DNA from: Candidatus Humimicrobium oleiphilum
GTDB taxonomy: Bacteria > Actinomycetota > Humimicrobiia > Humimicrobiales > Humimicrobiaceae
Assembly: GCA_002304935.1 (NCBI GenBank)
Contig: DBPS01000009.1
Coordinates: forward strand, 24,417-88,416
DNA: 64,000 bases
Reading direction: 5' to 3'
The position numbers and the translations under genes are program-made. Under the pieces are notes generated by a model. It was not told the origin of the DNA and made no database searches. It was given only the letters and a program-made list of their open reading frames with translations. Below, in pieces: positions 17,394-26,532 of the stretch (position 1 is its first letter; each line of letters starts with the position of its first letter).

Positions 17394-18266
17394 TTATTCA
17401 AAATCCAGAGAGAAATCGGCTGCTTTTGCAGAATTGGTAAGCGCTCCAACGGATACAATATCAATACCTGTCTTGCATATCTCTTCCAGTGTTTCAAGCC
17501 GTATACCGCCGGAAGCTTCAATAATACATGTTCTTCCAAGTTCTTCCCTAATTTTATTTACAGCATCTTTTAATTTCTTACAATCCATATTGTCCAGCAT
17601 AATAATATCGGCCCTGCTCTTTATTGCCTGTTCCAGCTCTTCTTCTGTTTTTACTTCAACTTCTATTTTTAATGTATGCGGGATTCTTAAACGTATTTTT
17701 TCAATTGCCTGCGATACTCCGCCTGCTGCAAGAATATGATTATCTTTTATCATTACCCCGTCAAATAAACCGAATCTGTGATTAAAACCACCTCCGCACC
17801 TGACCGCGTATTTTTCAGGCAGCCTCAGGTTGGGAATAGTTTTCCGGGTCTCAGTTACTTTTACCCCATAACCAGAAGCTATGTCGGCAAATCTTTTTGT
17901 CAGAGTCGCTATACCCGAAAGATGACCGATAAAGTTCAGAGATATTCTTTCAGATTTCAAAACAGACATTGTTTTTCCGTGAAAAGTACATATTTTTTCC
18001 TTATTTTTTATTATCTCACCATCATTCTTAAGGATTTTAAAGCTGACAGAGGGATCGATTGTTTTAAAAACATATTCTGCAAGACTTATGCCGCAAAGTA
18101 CAGCTCCTTCTGTTTCTTTGCATATAATAAAACCCCTGGATATATTATCCTCTTCAAAAATATTTTCTGATGTTATGTCTCCGTATGCCCCAAGATCTTC
18201 AGCTATTGCTCTCTTTACTATATCCTCATAACTTTCTTTGTGTATTTCTGAAATATTGTCTCTCAT
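17394..18266 (-). CDS. nadC: Nicotinate-nucleotide pyrophosphorylase (quinolinate phosphoribosyltransferase)
   Basis: Converts quinolinate and PRPP to nicotinate mononucleotide in de novo NAD synthesis. 290 residues, normal length. Motifs: EDLGAYGDITSENI near the N-terminus, LNFIGHLSGIAT, TRKTIPNLRLPEKYAVRCGGG, then HNHRFGLFDG-like GGFNHRFGLFDGVMIKDNH, EVEVKTEEELEQA, and the C-terminal IEASGGIRLETLEEI and DIVSVGALTNSA. All expected active-site segments are present. It is the last gene of the minus-strand nadA-nadB-nadC operon, 8 bp after nadB. The order is the same as in other Actinobacteria. Confidence 0.96.
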   Translation of the reverse strand: MRDNISEIHKESYEDIVKRAIAEDLGAYGDITSENIFEEDNISRGFIICKETEGAVLCGISLAEYVFKTIDPSVSFKILKNDGEIIKNKEKICTFHGKTMSVLKSERISLNFIGHLSGIATLTKRFADIASGYGVKVTETRKTIPNLRLPEKYAVRCGGGFNHRFGLFDGVMIKDNHILAAGGVSQAIEKIRLRIPHTLKIEVEVKTEEELEQAIKSRADIIMLDNMDCKKLKDAVNKIREELGRTCIIEASGGIRLETLEEICKTGIDIVSVGALTNSAKAADFSLDFE

Positions 18267-18274
18267 TATATTCC

Positions 18275-20026
18275 TCAGCTCACGGGCTCAAAATAAATAT
18301 CATTTTTTTTCTGGATTATATGTTTTTTCCAGTTTTTGTCATCGGTCTGCGGGAAATCACATCTCTGATGAGTCCCTCTGCTTTCTTCCCTTAAAAGGGC
18401 TGAAACCAGGATAAGTCTTGAAACAAAAAACATATTCAGCAGCTCATTTGTTTCCATATCGGTTCTGTTATAAAAAGACTGATTTCCAAGATGTTCATCT
18501 ACAAAAGCAAGCACCTTCTCCAGTCTTTCCTTTTCCCTCAGGATACCGACCCTGTTTGTCATAAAATATCTTAATTTTTCCCTGATTTTGCTTATTTCTT
18601 CCTTATCTGAAGAGCTGTTACCGGTTTTTGCTTTTTGTTTTTTCAGCCCTGCTTCTTTATTTGTTATATAGTATTCTCCTGACTGCCTTAATTCTTCTGA
18701 AACAATTATTTCTTTAATGACTTTCCTAAAATCTTCTGTTCCAGTGCAATTATTATCAGCATTTTCAAAAGAATTTTTGTTTTTAATGTTGTCGAGTATC
18801 TTATTATATATTCTTGTTCCAAAAACAAGACCCTCCATAAGGGAATTGCTTGCCAGACGGTTGGCTCCATGTGCTCCTGTTGCCGCAGTCTCTCCACATG
18901 CAAACAGCCCTTTGATATTTGTCTCACCGTCAAGCGTGGTTTTGATACCTCCATTAAGATAATGTGCTGCAGGAGATACTTTTATCAGATCTTTTTTTAA
19001 ATCCAGGCCGTTTTCCTTTAATTTTTTAACTATATTTGGAAATCTTATATTAAGCAGGTGCTTGTCAATATGCGTTGCATCAAGAAATACATAATCTTTT
19101 TTGATTTTTTTCATCACCATTGTCATTTCTTTTACAACAATATCTCTTGGTGCAAGCTCTGCCAGAGGATGTCTTCCTACCATGAAACGATTACCGTCTA
19201 TGTCTCTTAAAAAAGCACCTTCTCCTCTTAATGCTTCGGTAATAAGAAAAAGTTTATTATCATTTGTTTTAAATACTGTCGGATGGAATTGTATGAATTC
19301 GATATCCTTTATTTCTGCTCCTGCCCGATAGCTCATTGCAATACCGTCCCCTGTGCTTACTGCAGGATTTGTGGTGATCTTATATAGCTGCCCTATTCCA
19401 CCTGTTGATATTACTATATTTGAGCATGGATGGATCTCTGTTTTTCCTGTAGCTGTATCAAGTACTACTATTCCGCAGACAGTATCGTTAATTGTAAGAA
19501 TATCAAGGACAAAATTTTCAGGATAAAACTCAATATTGTTTATTTTCTTAGAATAGATTATTAGTTTTTTTTCTATTTCCTCGCCTGTGGCGTCTCCGCC
19601 TGCATGGAGAACCCTGGGACTTGAATGGCCTCCTTCAAGGGTCAGCCCTATTTCACCGTTGGCTATGTCAAAAGAAACGCCATCTTCAATAAGGTCTTCA
19701 ATCATTTCAGGGGCGTTTTTGACAAGTGTTTCGACAGCCTTGCTGTCGCACAGACCCTGTCCTGAAGTCATGGTATCTTCATAATGTTTTTTCCAGTTAT
19801 CAGGATTCTTTATTGCCGCTGCAATGCCTCCCTGGGCATACCATGTATTTGACTCGGAGAGCGAGCTTTTCGTAAAAATCTTTACCTTTATGTGATTTGA
19901 AAGCCTTATGGCGGTAGATAATCCTGCTATTCCGCTGCCTATTATTATGCAATCAGAAAAATCATGTATCCTTTCAAAATATGAAGGATTTATAAGAAAA
20001 CGAGGGAATGTTTTTTTTATTTCCAC
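18275..20026 (-). CDS. nadB: L-aspartate oxidase
   Basis: FAD enzyme that oxidises L-aspartate to iminoaspartate, using fumarate or oxygen as acceptor; first step of NAD synthesis. 583 residues. The Rossmann FAD site is IIGSGIAGLSTAIRLS, then WYAQGGIAAA, EGGHSSPRVLHAGGDATG, QFHPTVF, LRGEGAFLRDIDGNRFM and GLFACGETAATGAHGANRLASNSL, all characteristic. The C-terminal helical domain is slightly long, with a Lys/Ser-rich insert near residues 460-480. In an anaerobe the electrons probably go to fumarate. It starts 4 bp after the nadA stop, so the two are tightly coupled. Confidence 0.96.
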   Translation of the reverse strand: MEIKKTFPRFLINPSYFERIHDFSDCIIIGSGIAGLSTAIRLSNHIKVKIFTKSSLSESNTWYAQGGIAAAIKNPDNWKKHYEDTMTSGQGLCDSKAVETLVKNAPEMIEDLIEDGVSFDIANGEIGLTLEGGHSSPRVLHAGGDATGEEIEKKLIIYSKKINNIEFYPENFVLDILTINDTVCGIVVLDTATGKTEIHPCSNIVISTGGIGQLYKITTNPAVSTGDGIAMSYRAGAEIKDIEFIQFHPTVFKTNDNKLFLITEALRGEGAFLRDIDGNRFMVGRHPLAELAPRDIVVKEMTMVMKKIKKDYVFLDATHIDKHLLNIRFPNIVKKLKENGLDLKKDLIKVSPAAHYLNGGIKTTLDGETNIKGLFACGETAATGAHGANRLASNSLMEGLVFGTRIYNKILDNIKNKNSFENADNNCTGTEDFRKVIKEIIVSEELRQSGEYYITNKEAGLKKQKAKTGNSSSDKEEISKIREKLRYFMTNRVGILREKERLEKVLAFVDEHLGNQSFYNRTDMETNELLNMFFVSRLILVSALLREESRGTHQRCDFPQTDDKNWKKHIIQKKNDIYFEPVS

Positions 20027-20030
20027 TTCT

Positions 20031-20948
20031 TTACCCTGTAAATTCTTTCATTCTTTCAAGAGATGCCCTGGCTTTTCTGATTATCTCATCTGAAAGATTT
20101 ATTTCATAGACATTGTCTTCCAGCGACCACATTATTTTTTCCAGATTTATTAGTTTCATATTCGGACAAATCGTATTCTTTTGTGCAGGATAAAATATCT
20201 TTTCGGGATTAAGCTTCTGTAACCTGTGTATAATACCTATCTCGGTGCCGATTATGAATTCATTATTTGAAGAATCATGGACATATCTCAGCATTCCGCC
20301 TGTACTTAAAACTTTATCTGCAATCTCAGTTACTTCAGGAGTGCATTCAGGATGTACAAGTATTTCAGCATTAAGATGATCTTTTTTAAGCTGAATCAGC
20401 AGTTTTGCATTTATCATTACATGGGTAGGGCAATATCCTCTCCAGAGGATCATTTTCCTGCCGGTCTGGCTCATCACATAAGTGCCCAGATATTTATCAG
20501 GAATAAAAATTATTTCCCTGTCGGCGGGAATCGAACTCACTATACTGACTGCATTTGCGCTTGTACAGCATATATCAACCAGTGCTTTGACTTCTGCTGT
20601 TGAATTTACGTAGCAGACTATTACAGCATCGGGGTGCTGCTCCCTGAGTTTTCTGACATCTTTTGCATTAATCATATTTGCCATGGGACAACCGGCGCTG
20701 TCATCAGGCAGAAGGACTTTTTTGCCCGGATTCAGTATTTTTGCTGTTTCTGCCATAAATCTTACCCCGCAGAATACTATAGTGCTCTTTTTTATCTCAG
20801 ATGCTTTTATGCTGAGCTCTAATGAATCACCTACAAAATCAGCGATATCCTGCACTTCCCCGATCTGATAATTATGGGCAAGTATCACTGCATCTTTTTC
20901 TTTTTTAAGCCTGTTAATGCTTTCTATAAGTTCAATATTTATATTCAT
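20031..20948 (-). CDS. nadA: Quinolinate synthase
   Basis: Oxygen-sensitive [4Fe-4S] enzyme that condenses iminoaspartate with dihydroxyacetone phosphate to quinolinate. 305 residues, normal for the short bacterial form. HNYQIGEVQDIADFVGDSL, GVRFMAETAKIL, the first cluster ligand in DDSAGCPMAN, HPECTPEV (second) and KNTICPNMK (third) are present, as is GTEIGIIHRL. First gene of the minus-strand nadABC operon. A GGAA just before the start is a weak ribosome site. The region upstream is shared with the divergently placed topoisomerase gene. Confidence 0.96.
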   Translation of the reverse strand: MNINIELIESINRLKKEKDAVILAHNYQIGEVQDIADFVGDSLELSIKASEIKKSTIVFCGVRFMAETAKILNPGKKVLLPDDSAGCPMANMINAKDVRKLREQHPDAVIVCYVNSTAEVKALVDICCTSANAVSIVSSIPADREIIFIPDKYLGTYVMSQTGRKMILWRGYCPTHVMINAKLLIQLKKDHLNAEILVHPECTPEVTEIADKVLSTGGMLRYVHDSSNNEFIIGTEIGIIHRLQKLNPEKIFYPAQKNTICPNMKLINLEKIMWSLEDNVYEINLSDEIIRKARASLERMKEFTG

Positions 20949-21297
20949 TTTGATTATTCCATATATTGAAATTTATTATTTTATGATGAACAGCTGCCAA
21001 ATATTATTTTCCTGCCATCTTACAGATAATAAGGAAAAATAATGTGCTCTTATTTTAAAATATAAATTAAAAAAAATAAAACATAACTAAAAAAGAAATA
21101 CTTAAATAAAAAAATAAGGGATTTTATATAATCAATTTACTTGATATTTTAAAAATCTTCTTTTAATGTTATAAATCTATTCACGGATCTATATTTTTAA
21201 TGATTACTATTGATTTATTTTTATTATTCATTTTATATAGATTCTCATAAATAAAAAAATATCATATTTTGCCGGAAATGAATTTTAAGGGGAAATA
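20949..21297. other. Divergent nadA / topA intergenic region
   Basis: About 350 bp of very AT-rich DNA without a convincing coding frame. It must hold the promoters of nadABC (minus) and of the topoisomerase gene (plus). I see several TATA-like hexamers but no pair with a good -35, no NAD-related operator I can name and no riboswitch fold. Confidence 0.5.
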
Positions 21298-23367
21298 TTG
21301 AGACTAATAATAAGTGAAAAAGAAATAGCAGCAAGAAGAATAGCGCAGATACTTTCAGGCAACGGGGTAAAAGAAGAAAAAGTTTATGGTGTCCCGGTTC
21401 ATTCCTTTTCTTATAACGGGGCAGACTATAAATCCATAGGGCTTAAAGGACACATACTCCAGGTTGAATTTTCTCCTGAATATTCAAACTGGATGAAGGT
21501 TCCCCCTCAGGATCTTATTGACGCTGTTCCTGAAAAGAAGCCTATTGAAAAAAGAATTATCCAGGCTTTAAATAAAATCTCCGGCGATGCTGAAAGCATA
21601 ATAATAGCAACCGACTTTGACAGGGAAGGGGAACTTATCGGCTATGATGCTTATGATCTTTTAAGAAGCAGGTTCGGAGAAATACCTGTACAAAGAGCAA
21701 GGTTTTCTGCCATCACGCCAAAAGATATAAAAAATGCATTTTCAAATCTGGACAAGCTTGATTTGAATCTTGCGTTTGCAGGAATGGCCAGGCAGGATAT
21801 AGATCTTATATGGGGTGCAGTTCTTACCAGATTCATTTCCCTTTCATCTTTTCAGCTCAGAGAAAAATTTCTTTCTGTAGGAAGAGTCCAGACTCCCACG
21901 CTGGCAATTCTGGTTGAAAGAGAATTAGAGATTAAGAATTTTGTTTCAGTACCTTACTGGCAGATCAAAGCAGTGCTTGAAAACCAGGATGGAGAAAAAT
22001 TTGATGCTTTTTATTATAAGAAAAAGATATTGGATGAAACAGAGGCAAAGAAGATATTCGATAAGGTCGGAAGTAAAGGTACTATTTCAGCTATAAAAGA
22101 GGTCACCAGATCGATAAAACCGCCAGCACCGCTTAATACGACCGGACTTATTGTTGCTGCAAGCTCTATGGGATTTACTGCACAAAAAACAATCAATACT
22201 GCAGAAAGTCTTTATATAAATGGTTTTATAAGCTATCCAAGAACAGATAATACAGTATATCCTTCAACGATAGATTTAAAAGATACTATTTCGAACCTTA
22301 AGAAGAATAATAATTTTAAAGAAATATTTGATGCAGTCCTTTCACAAAAAGAGCTGAAACCTACCAGAGGAATGAAAAAAACTACTGATCATCCTCCGAT
22401 TTACCCCGTATCAGCTGCAAACCGGAATGATTTAAGCGATGATGAGTGGAAGCTGTATGAACTTATTGTAAGAAGATTTGCATGTACGCTTCTTCCGGAA
22501 GCTCTGGTTAAAAGCATGGCTGTCAATATTGATATAAGCGGGTTGAAATTCGTTGCAAACGGTTCGACGATGCTTAAGGCCGGATGGACAGAATTCTATC
22601 CTTATTACAAGCATGTCGAAGTGGCTCTGCCGGATTTGAAACAGGATGAAGATATTTCTGTTATCAAAAAAGAGATAGAAGCAAAAGAAACAAAACCGCC
22701 GGCAAGATATTCGCAGGGCAGGCTGGTGGAAAAGATGGAGGAGTTCAATCTCGGTACAAAAGCGACCAGGCATTCTATTATTCAGAATCTGATCAGCAGG
22801 GGATATATTAAAGGAAATCCTCTTGAAGCTACAAATAAAGCTATTGCGGTAATAAGTGCCCTTCAGGATTATGCATCGAGGATTACAACTCCGGATATGA
22901 CATCTGAACTTGAGACAGATATGGATGCAATAACAAAAGGTGAGCTTGAAAAGTCTGAGGTTGTTGACATTTCAAAAAATAAATTAAAGGAAATCATGAA
23001 AACCCTTATTGAAAAGAAAAAAGAAATCGGGAAAGCAATCAGGGATGGAATAAAAGGTGATGAGATAGTAGGGAAATGCCAGTTACCTGATTGTGATGGT
23101 AATCTTATAATAAGGATGTCAAACAAGACAAAGAAAAAATTTATCGGCTGCTCCAATTACCCTGATTGTACGCAGACTTTTTCCATGCCTCAGAACGGGC
23201 TTGTGCTGACAACTGATTCTGTGTGCAAGACATGCAGCTATCCAGTCATAAGAGTGATAAGAAAAGGCAGAAAACCCTGGGATTTATGTATAAATCCGGA
23301 ATGTCCGTCAAAAAATGAAAATTATAAAAATAACAAAAATAAAGAATCAGATAAAAAAACTGATTAA
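21298..23367 (+). CDS. topA: Archaeal-type DNA topoisomerase I (type IA)
   Basis: Relaxes negative supercoils by single-strand passage. 689 residues. Toprim domain from residue 1 (LIISEKEIAARRIA) with acidic triad ATDFDREGELIG (Asp106, Asp108, Glu110), then ARQDIDLIWGAVLTRF, SVGRVQTPTLAILVERE and the catalytic Tyr313 in GFISYPRTD. The C-terminus has two Cys4-type zinc motifs (CQLPDCDGN...CSNYPDC and CKTC...CINPEC). The DFDREGELIG and SVGRVQTPTL wording is that of archaeal topoisomerase I and topoisomerase III, not of usual bacterial TopA (DPDREGEAIA). Start is TTG, supported by AAGGGG. The gene lies near tmk-holB, where Actinobacteria carry topA. Confidence 0.9.
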   Translation: MRLIISEKEIAARRIAQILSGNGVKEEKVYGVPVHSFSYNGADYKSIGLKGHILQVEFSPEYSNWMKVPPQDLIDAVPEKKPIEKRIIQALNKISGDAESIIIATDFDREGELIGYDAYDLLRSRFGEIPVQRARFSAITPKDIKNAFSNLDKLDLNLAFAGMARQDIDLIWGAVLTRFISLSSFQLREKFLSVGRVQTPTLAILVERELEIKNFVSVPYWQIKAVLENQDGEKFDAFYYKKKILDETEAKKIFDKVGSKGTISAIKEVTRSIKPPAPLNTTGLIVAASSMGFTAQKTINTAESLYINGFISYPRTDNTVYPSTIDLKDTISNLKKNNNFKEIFDAVLSQKELKPTRGMKKTTDHPPIYPVSAANRNDLSDDEWKLYELIVRRFACTLLPEALVKSMAVNIDISGLKFVANGSTMLKAGWTEFYPYYKHVEVALPDLKQDEDISVIKKEIEAKETKPPARYSQGRLVEKMEEFNLGTKATRHSIIQNLISRGYIKGNPLEATNKAIAVISALQDYASRITTPDMTSELETDMDAITKGELEKSEVVDISKNKLKEIMKTLIEKKKEIGKAIRDGIKGDEIVGKCQLPDCDGNLIIRMSNKTKKKFIGCSNYPDCTQTFSMPQNGLVLTTDSVCKTCSYPVIRVIRKGRKPWDLCINPECPSKNENYKNNKNKESDKKTD

Positions 23368-24175
23368 AACTGCAAGTTTTAATCTTCCTGAAGATATTAC
23401 TGATTCTATCAGGCAGGCTTGTTCTGCTGAGAAAAATAATACTGCAAAAAAAATACTGGAACTTATTTTAAAAAACTCTGAAATTGCAGCTAAAAAAAAG
23501 ATTCCTCTTTGTCAGGATTGCGGAAATGTATATATAGATATAAAAATCGGTGAAAATATCTGTATTGAAAAATTCTCTTTCTTACAGGATATGGCTGATG
23601 AAGCAGTTGCCGAGGCATATAAAGAGAACTATCTTCGCAAGTCAATTGTGTCTGACCCTCTTTTTGACAGAATAAATACAAAAGACAATACTCCTGCTTA
23701 TCTGAGCATAGTGCCTGCTGATACTCTGGATGGTCTGGAAATAAATGTATTTCTAAAGGGGGGAGGTAGTGAAAACTGTTCATTTCTTTATATGCTCACT
23801 CCTTCAGACAGTGCGGATGCAATAATCAGTAAAGTGCTTGATGCGGTAAGGCAGAATGTAACCAAATCATGCCCGCCTGTGATTATCGGGATAGGAATCG
23901 GAGCGACATCTTCTAAAGTAACAGAGCTGGCAAGAAAAGCTGCTTTCAGAAATCTTAAAATAAGAAATGCTGATGATAAATACAAAATTCTTGAAAACAG
24001 CATTCTTGAGAAAATAAATAATACAGGAATAGGGCCTGCGGGTCTTGGAGGGATGACTACTGCACTTGCTGTAAATATAGAGTATATGCCATGCCATATG
24101 GCTACATTGCCTGTAGCTGTATCATTTGCATGTCACTCTCTTCGAAGGGCAAGTTCAAAAATATTATTACCCTGA
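23315..24175 (+). CDS. fumA: Fumarate hydratase class I, alpha subunit
   Basis: Large subunit of the [4Fe-4S] fumarase that interconverts fumarate and malate. 286 residues. Cluster or active-site segments: PLCQDCG (Cys66, Cys69; usual form CQDTG), GGGSENCS (usual SENKS), CPPVIIGIGIGAT and the C-terminal VSFACHSLRRA. The start overlaps the end of topA by 53 bp; the N-terminus MKIIKITKIKNQIKKL fits the family well, so the overlap is probably real. The two unusual cysteines near the first cluster ligand are odd. The beta subunit is on the opposite strand and its gene end overlaps this one by 43 bp. Confidence 0.9.
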   Translation: MKIIKITKIKNQIKKLIKTASFNLPEDITDSIRQACSAEKNNTAKKILELILKNSEIAAKKKIPLCQDCGNVYIDIKIGENICIEKFSFLQDMADEAVAEAYKENYLRKSIVSDPLFDRINTKDNTPAYLSIVPADTLDGLEINVFLKGGGSENCSFLYMLTPSDSADAIISKVLDAVRQNVTKSCPPVIIGIGIGATSSKVTELARKAAFRNLKIRNADDKYKILENSILEKINNTGIGPAGLGGMTTALAVNIEYMPCHMATLPVAVSFACHSLRRASSKILLP

Positions 24176-24675
24176 ATATCATAAGCTACAAAAAGAGGAA
24201 AATCTTTTACTTCAATTTCAAAAACGGCTTCCGGTCCAAGATCATTGTATGCAATCTCTTTTATATCCTTTATTTTTGAAGCAAGAAAGGCAGAAATGCC
24301 GCCGGGAGCGATAAAGTAAATGCATTTATATTTTTGCATCAGCTTTCTTAAATGATTGTTTCTGTCTCCTTTTCCGATTATTCCCATTAACCCTTTCTTT
24401 AGCAATGGTTCAGTAAGACTGTCCATTCTCGCACTTGTAGTTGGTCCGACCGCTCCGCTTTTTCTGCCAGGTGGAACAGGGGAAGGACCTACATAGAAAA
24501 TAACTGAACCTTTTAACTCAAAAGGCAGTTTCTGATTACTATTTATACTCTCGATTATTCTTTTATGGGCTGCATCCCGTGCGCCGTATATGATTCCGCT
24601 TAAAATGATTTCATCTCCGGCTTTAAGAGAAGAGATGTCATCTTCTTTCAGTGGGGTCTTTAGTCTTTGAGTCAT
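24133..24675 (-). CDS. fumB: Fumarate hydratase class I, beta subunit
   Basis: Small subunit of class I fumarase, 180 residues. KTPLKEDDISSLKAGDEIILSG, GARDAAHKRI, GPSPVPPGRKSGAVGPTTSARMD and GLMGIIGKGDRN are the standard beta-subunit motifs; catalytic and substrate-binding residues of the swivelling domain appear intact. Normally it follows the alpha gene on the same strand, or is fused to it. Here it is convergent with the alpha gene and the two 3' ends overlap by 43 bp, so the subunits must come from separate transcripts that are antisense at their ends. No promoter was resolved in the AT-rich DNA upstream of its ATG. Confidence 0.9.
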   Translation of the reverse strand: MTQRLKTPLKEDDISSLKAGDEIILSGIIYGARDAAHKRIIESINSNQKLPFELKGSVIFYVGPSPVPPGRKSGAVGPTTSARMDSLTEPLLKKGLMGIIGKGDRNNHLRKLMQKYKCIYFIAPGGISAFLASKIKDIKEIAYNDLGPEAVFEIEVKDFPLFVAYDIQGNNIFELALRRE

Positions 24676-24745
24676 TTTTTATTTTAATATTTTCAGGTAT
24701 TTTTTATATTTAAATAGTTTTAGAAAGATAAATATGTTTAAAAAA

Positions 24746-25582
24746 TCAGAATTTATCCTGTTTGTTTTTTTTAAAATAATTATCATAACTATACAAAGGT
24801 TTGGTCCTGCGATTCTCAATTTTTTTTCTTGTTGCATTAAGGATAATTGCAATTACCAGAAACAATATAAACAACAGGACTATTCCCAGTATTACAAGAA
24901 GAAAATATGATAATAATTTTGTCTTTTCTCCTTCGACACTTATAAATCGCTGTTCTCCGTATTTAATATCCCAGACTGCTATCCTGTTTTCACCGGTAAA
25001 GTCAGAATTGCTCTTTAAAACCTTGAAAGGGAATTTTATCTGATAGGTGATCTTTAATATTTCCCTGTCTGTTTTGATAATGCTATCCAGGCGGTAAAGA
25101 TCAGAGTTTACTCCTCCTGATTTAAGCACTGATTCATCAATTTTCATATCCACAAAATCTTCAAAATTATACTTTGTGGAAAAAAATGATTCTGCCTTTT
25201 CTATCTTCGCATAAAACCTGTCAGGCGGGTTTTCTGAAAAGTTATCTATTGATACATGTGATAAAAAATTAATATCTTCAAAGTCAATTGTTGAAGTAAA
25301 ATGAGTGTAGCCGTCTTTTTCAGAAGTAGTTATTTCTCCTTCGGGAAGGGAATCGAAGATTTTGTCAAAAAGAGGCTTGTCGTTTCCAATAGCGACTTCA
25401 CCTTTTTTGATATATTCTGTTTTTACAGCAATGTCAACAATTCTTTTTCCCGAAAAATCACTATTGACTTCAGTATATATATCAAAAATTGTCTGGTCAC
25501 AGGATACAAGCAAAAGCATAATCAGGACAAGCACTAAAACTATGAGGGAAAATTTAAATTTTAGCAAACCTGGTCTCATCAT
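24746..25582 (-). CDS. Putative lipoprotein with C-terminal membrane segment (LppM-like layout)
   Basis: 278 residues. N-terminal hydrophobic stretch with lipobox LLVSC at about residue 28, an extracytoplasmic domain of beta-rich character (DFSGKRIVDIAVKTEY), a membrane segment near residues 225-247 (SYFLLVILGIVLLFILFLVIAII), and a short basic cytoplasmic tail. The layout of lipoprotein plus C-terminal anchor resembles mycobacterial LppM (DUF3153), but I cannot confirm homology by reading. On the same strand as the fumarase beta gene, separated by about 70 bp. Function unknown. Confidence 0.55.
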   Translation of the reverse strand: MMRPGLLKFKFSLIVLVLVLIMLLLVSCDQTIFDIYTEVNSDFSGKRIVDIAVKTEYIKKGEVAIGNDKPLFDKIFDSLPEGEITTSEKDGYTHFTSTIDFEDINFLSHVSIDNFSENPPDRFYAKIEKAESFFSTKYNFEDFVDMKIDESVLKSGGVNSDLYRLDSIIKTDREILKITYQIKFPFKVLKSNSDFTGENRIAVWDIKYGEQRFISVEGEKTKLLSYFLLVILGIVLLFILFLVIAIILNATRKKIENRRTKPLYSYDNYFKKNKQDKF

Positions 25583-25797
25583 TGTTTAAAGAGATTACCT
25601 AATTTTTTAAATTATAGTTTAAAAAATGAAATATAAAAATCAATATACCAGAATATGCGAAAATTATTAATTTTTTATATCTTTTTTATAAAAAAAAGAA
25701 AAAAATAAATTAAAATTAAAATGATATAATAAAAATTTAAATTAATTAAAAAGGAATATCTGTAGATTTTCTTAAAAGTCAGTAATTCAGGATTACC

Positions 25798-26517
25798 ATG
25801 GAATTGAAAAAGAAAATTAATAAAAATGGGTTTCTTATTGCAATTGAAGGTGTAGATTCAAGCGGGAAAGCTACTCAGGCTAAAATACTTTACGAAAACA
25901 TAAAAAATGAAGGCCGGAAAGTAATGATGGTGGAATTTCCGGATTATAAAAGCAACTCGTCCGCACTTGTAAAGATGTATCTTAATGGTGATTTCGGTAA
26001 AAATCCAAAAGAAGTAAATCCTTATGCGGCGTCAGTTTTTTTTGCAGCAGACAGGTTTGCTTCATTTAATATTACATGGAAAAAATTTTACGAAGAAGGA
26101 TATATCATAATTTGTGACCGGTATGTTACTTCCAATATGATTTATCAGGCAGCAAAATTCGAAGATGGTAAAGAAAGAGATGATTATCTTGAATGGCTTG
26201 CAGATCTGGAGTTTGAAAAATTGAAACTTCCGGTACCTGACATTGTGATTTTCTTAAACATTTCTCCCCGATACTGTTCACATCTTATCAAGAGCAGGAT
26301 GAATAAGATAACTGGTAAAAAAGAAAAAGATATTCATGAAAAAAATGAAGAATATATGAAAAAAACTTATGAGGCTGCTTTGCTGGTTGCAAGAAAATAT
26401 AAATGGAAGATCCTTGACTGCATTGATAACGGACATCTGATGTCTATAGAAAAAATCAGCGGTCTTATAAAAGAACTTGTTGATGAAGAAACAGCAGATT
26501 GTTATAAAGGAAAATAA
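25798..26517 (+). CDS. tmk: Thymidylate kinase
   Basis: Phosphorylates dTMP to dTDP, cytoplasmic. 239 residues, slightly longer than the usual 205-215. P-loop GVDSSGKATQ at residues 18-27, the FPDY motif that binds the base, the DR-x-VTSNMIYQ element (DRYVTSNMIYQAAKF) and a lid region rich in Lys. A Lys-rich stretch near residues 170-185 (GKKEKDIHEKNEEYMKK) accounts for part of the extra length. The three genes tmk, holB and the ricT-like gene form one operon, an arrangement common in Gram-positive bacteria and Actinobacteria. Confidence 0.95.
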   Translation: MELKKKINKNGFLIAIEGVDSSGKATQAKILYENIKNEGRKVMMVEFPDYKSNSSALVKMYLNGDFGKNPKEVNPYAASVFFAADRFASFNITWKKFYEEGYIIICDRYVTSNMIYQAAKFEDGKERDDYLEWLADLEFEKLKLPVPDIVIFLNISPRYCSHLIKSRMNKITGKKEKDIHEKNEEYMKKTYEAALLVARKYKWKILDCIDNGHLMSIEKISGLIKELVDEETADCYKGK

Positions 26518-26532
26518 AGAAAGTGAATTATT

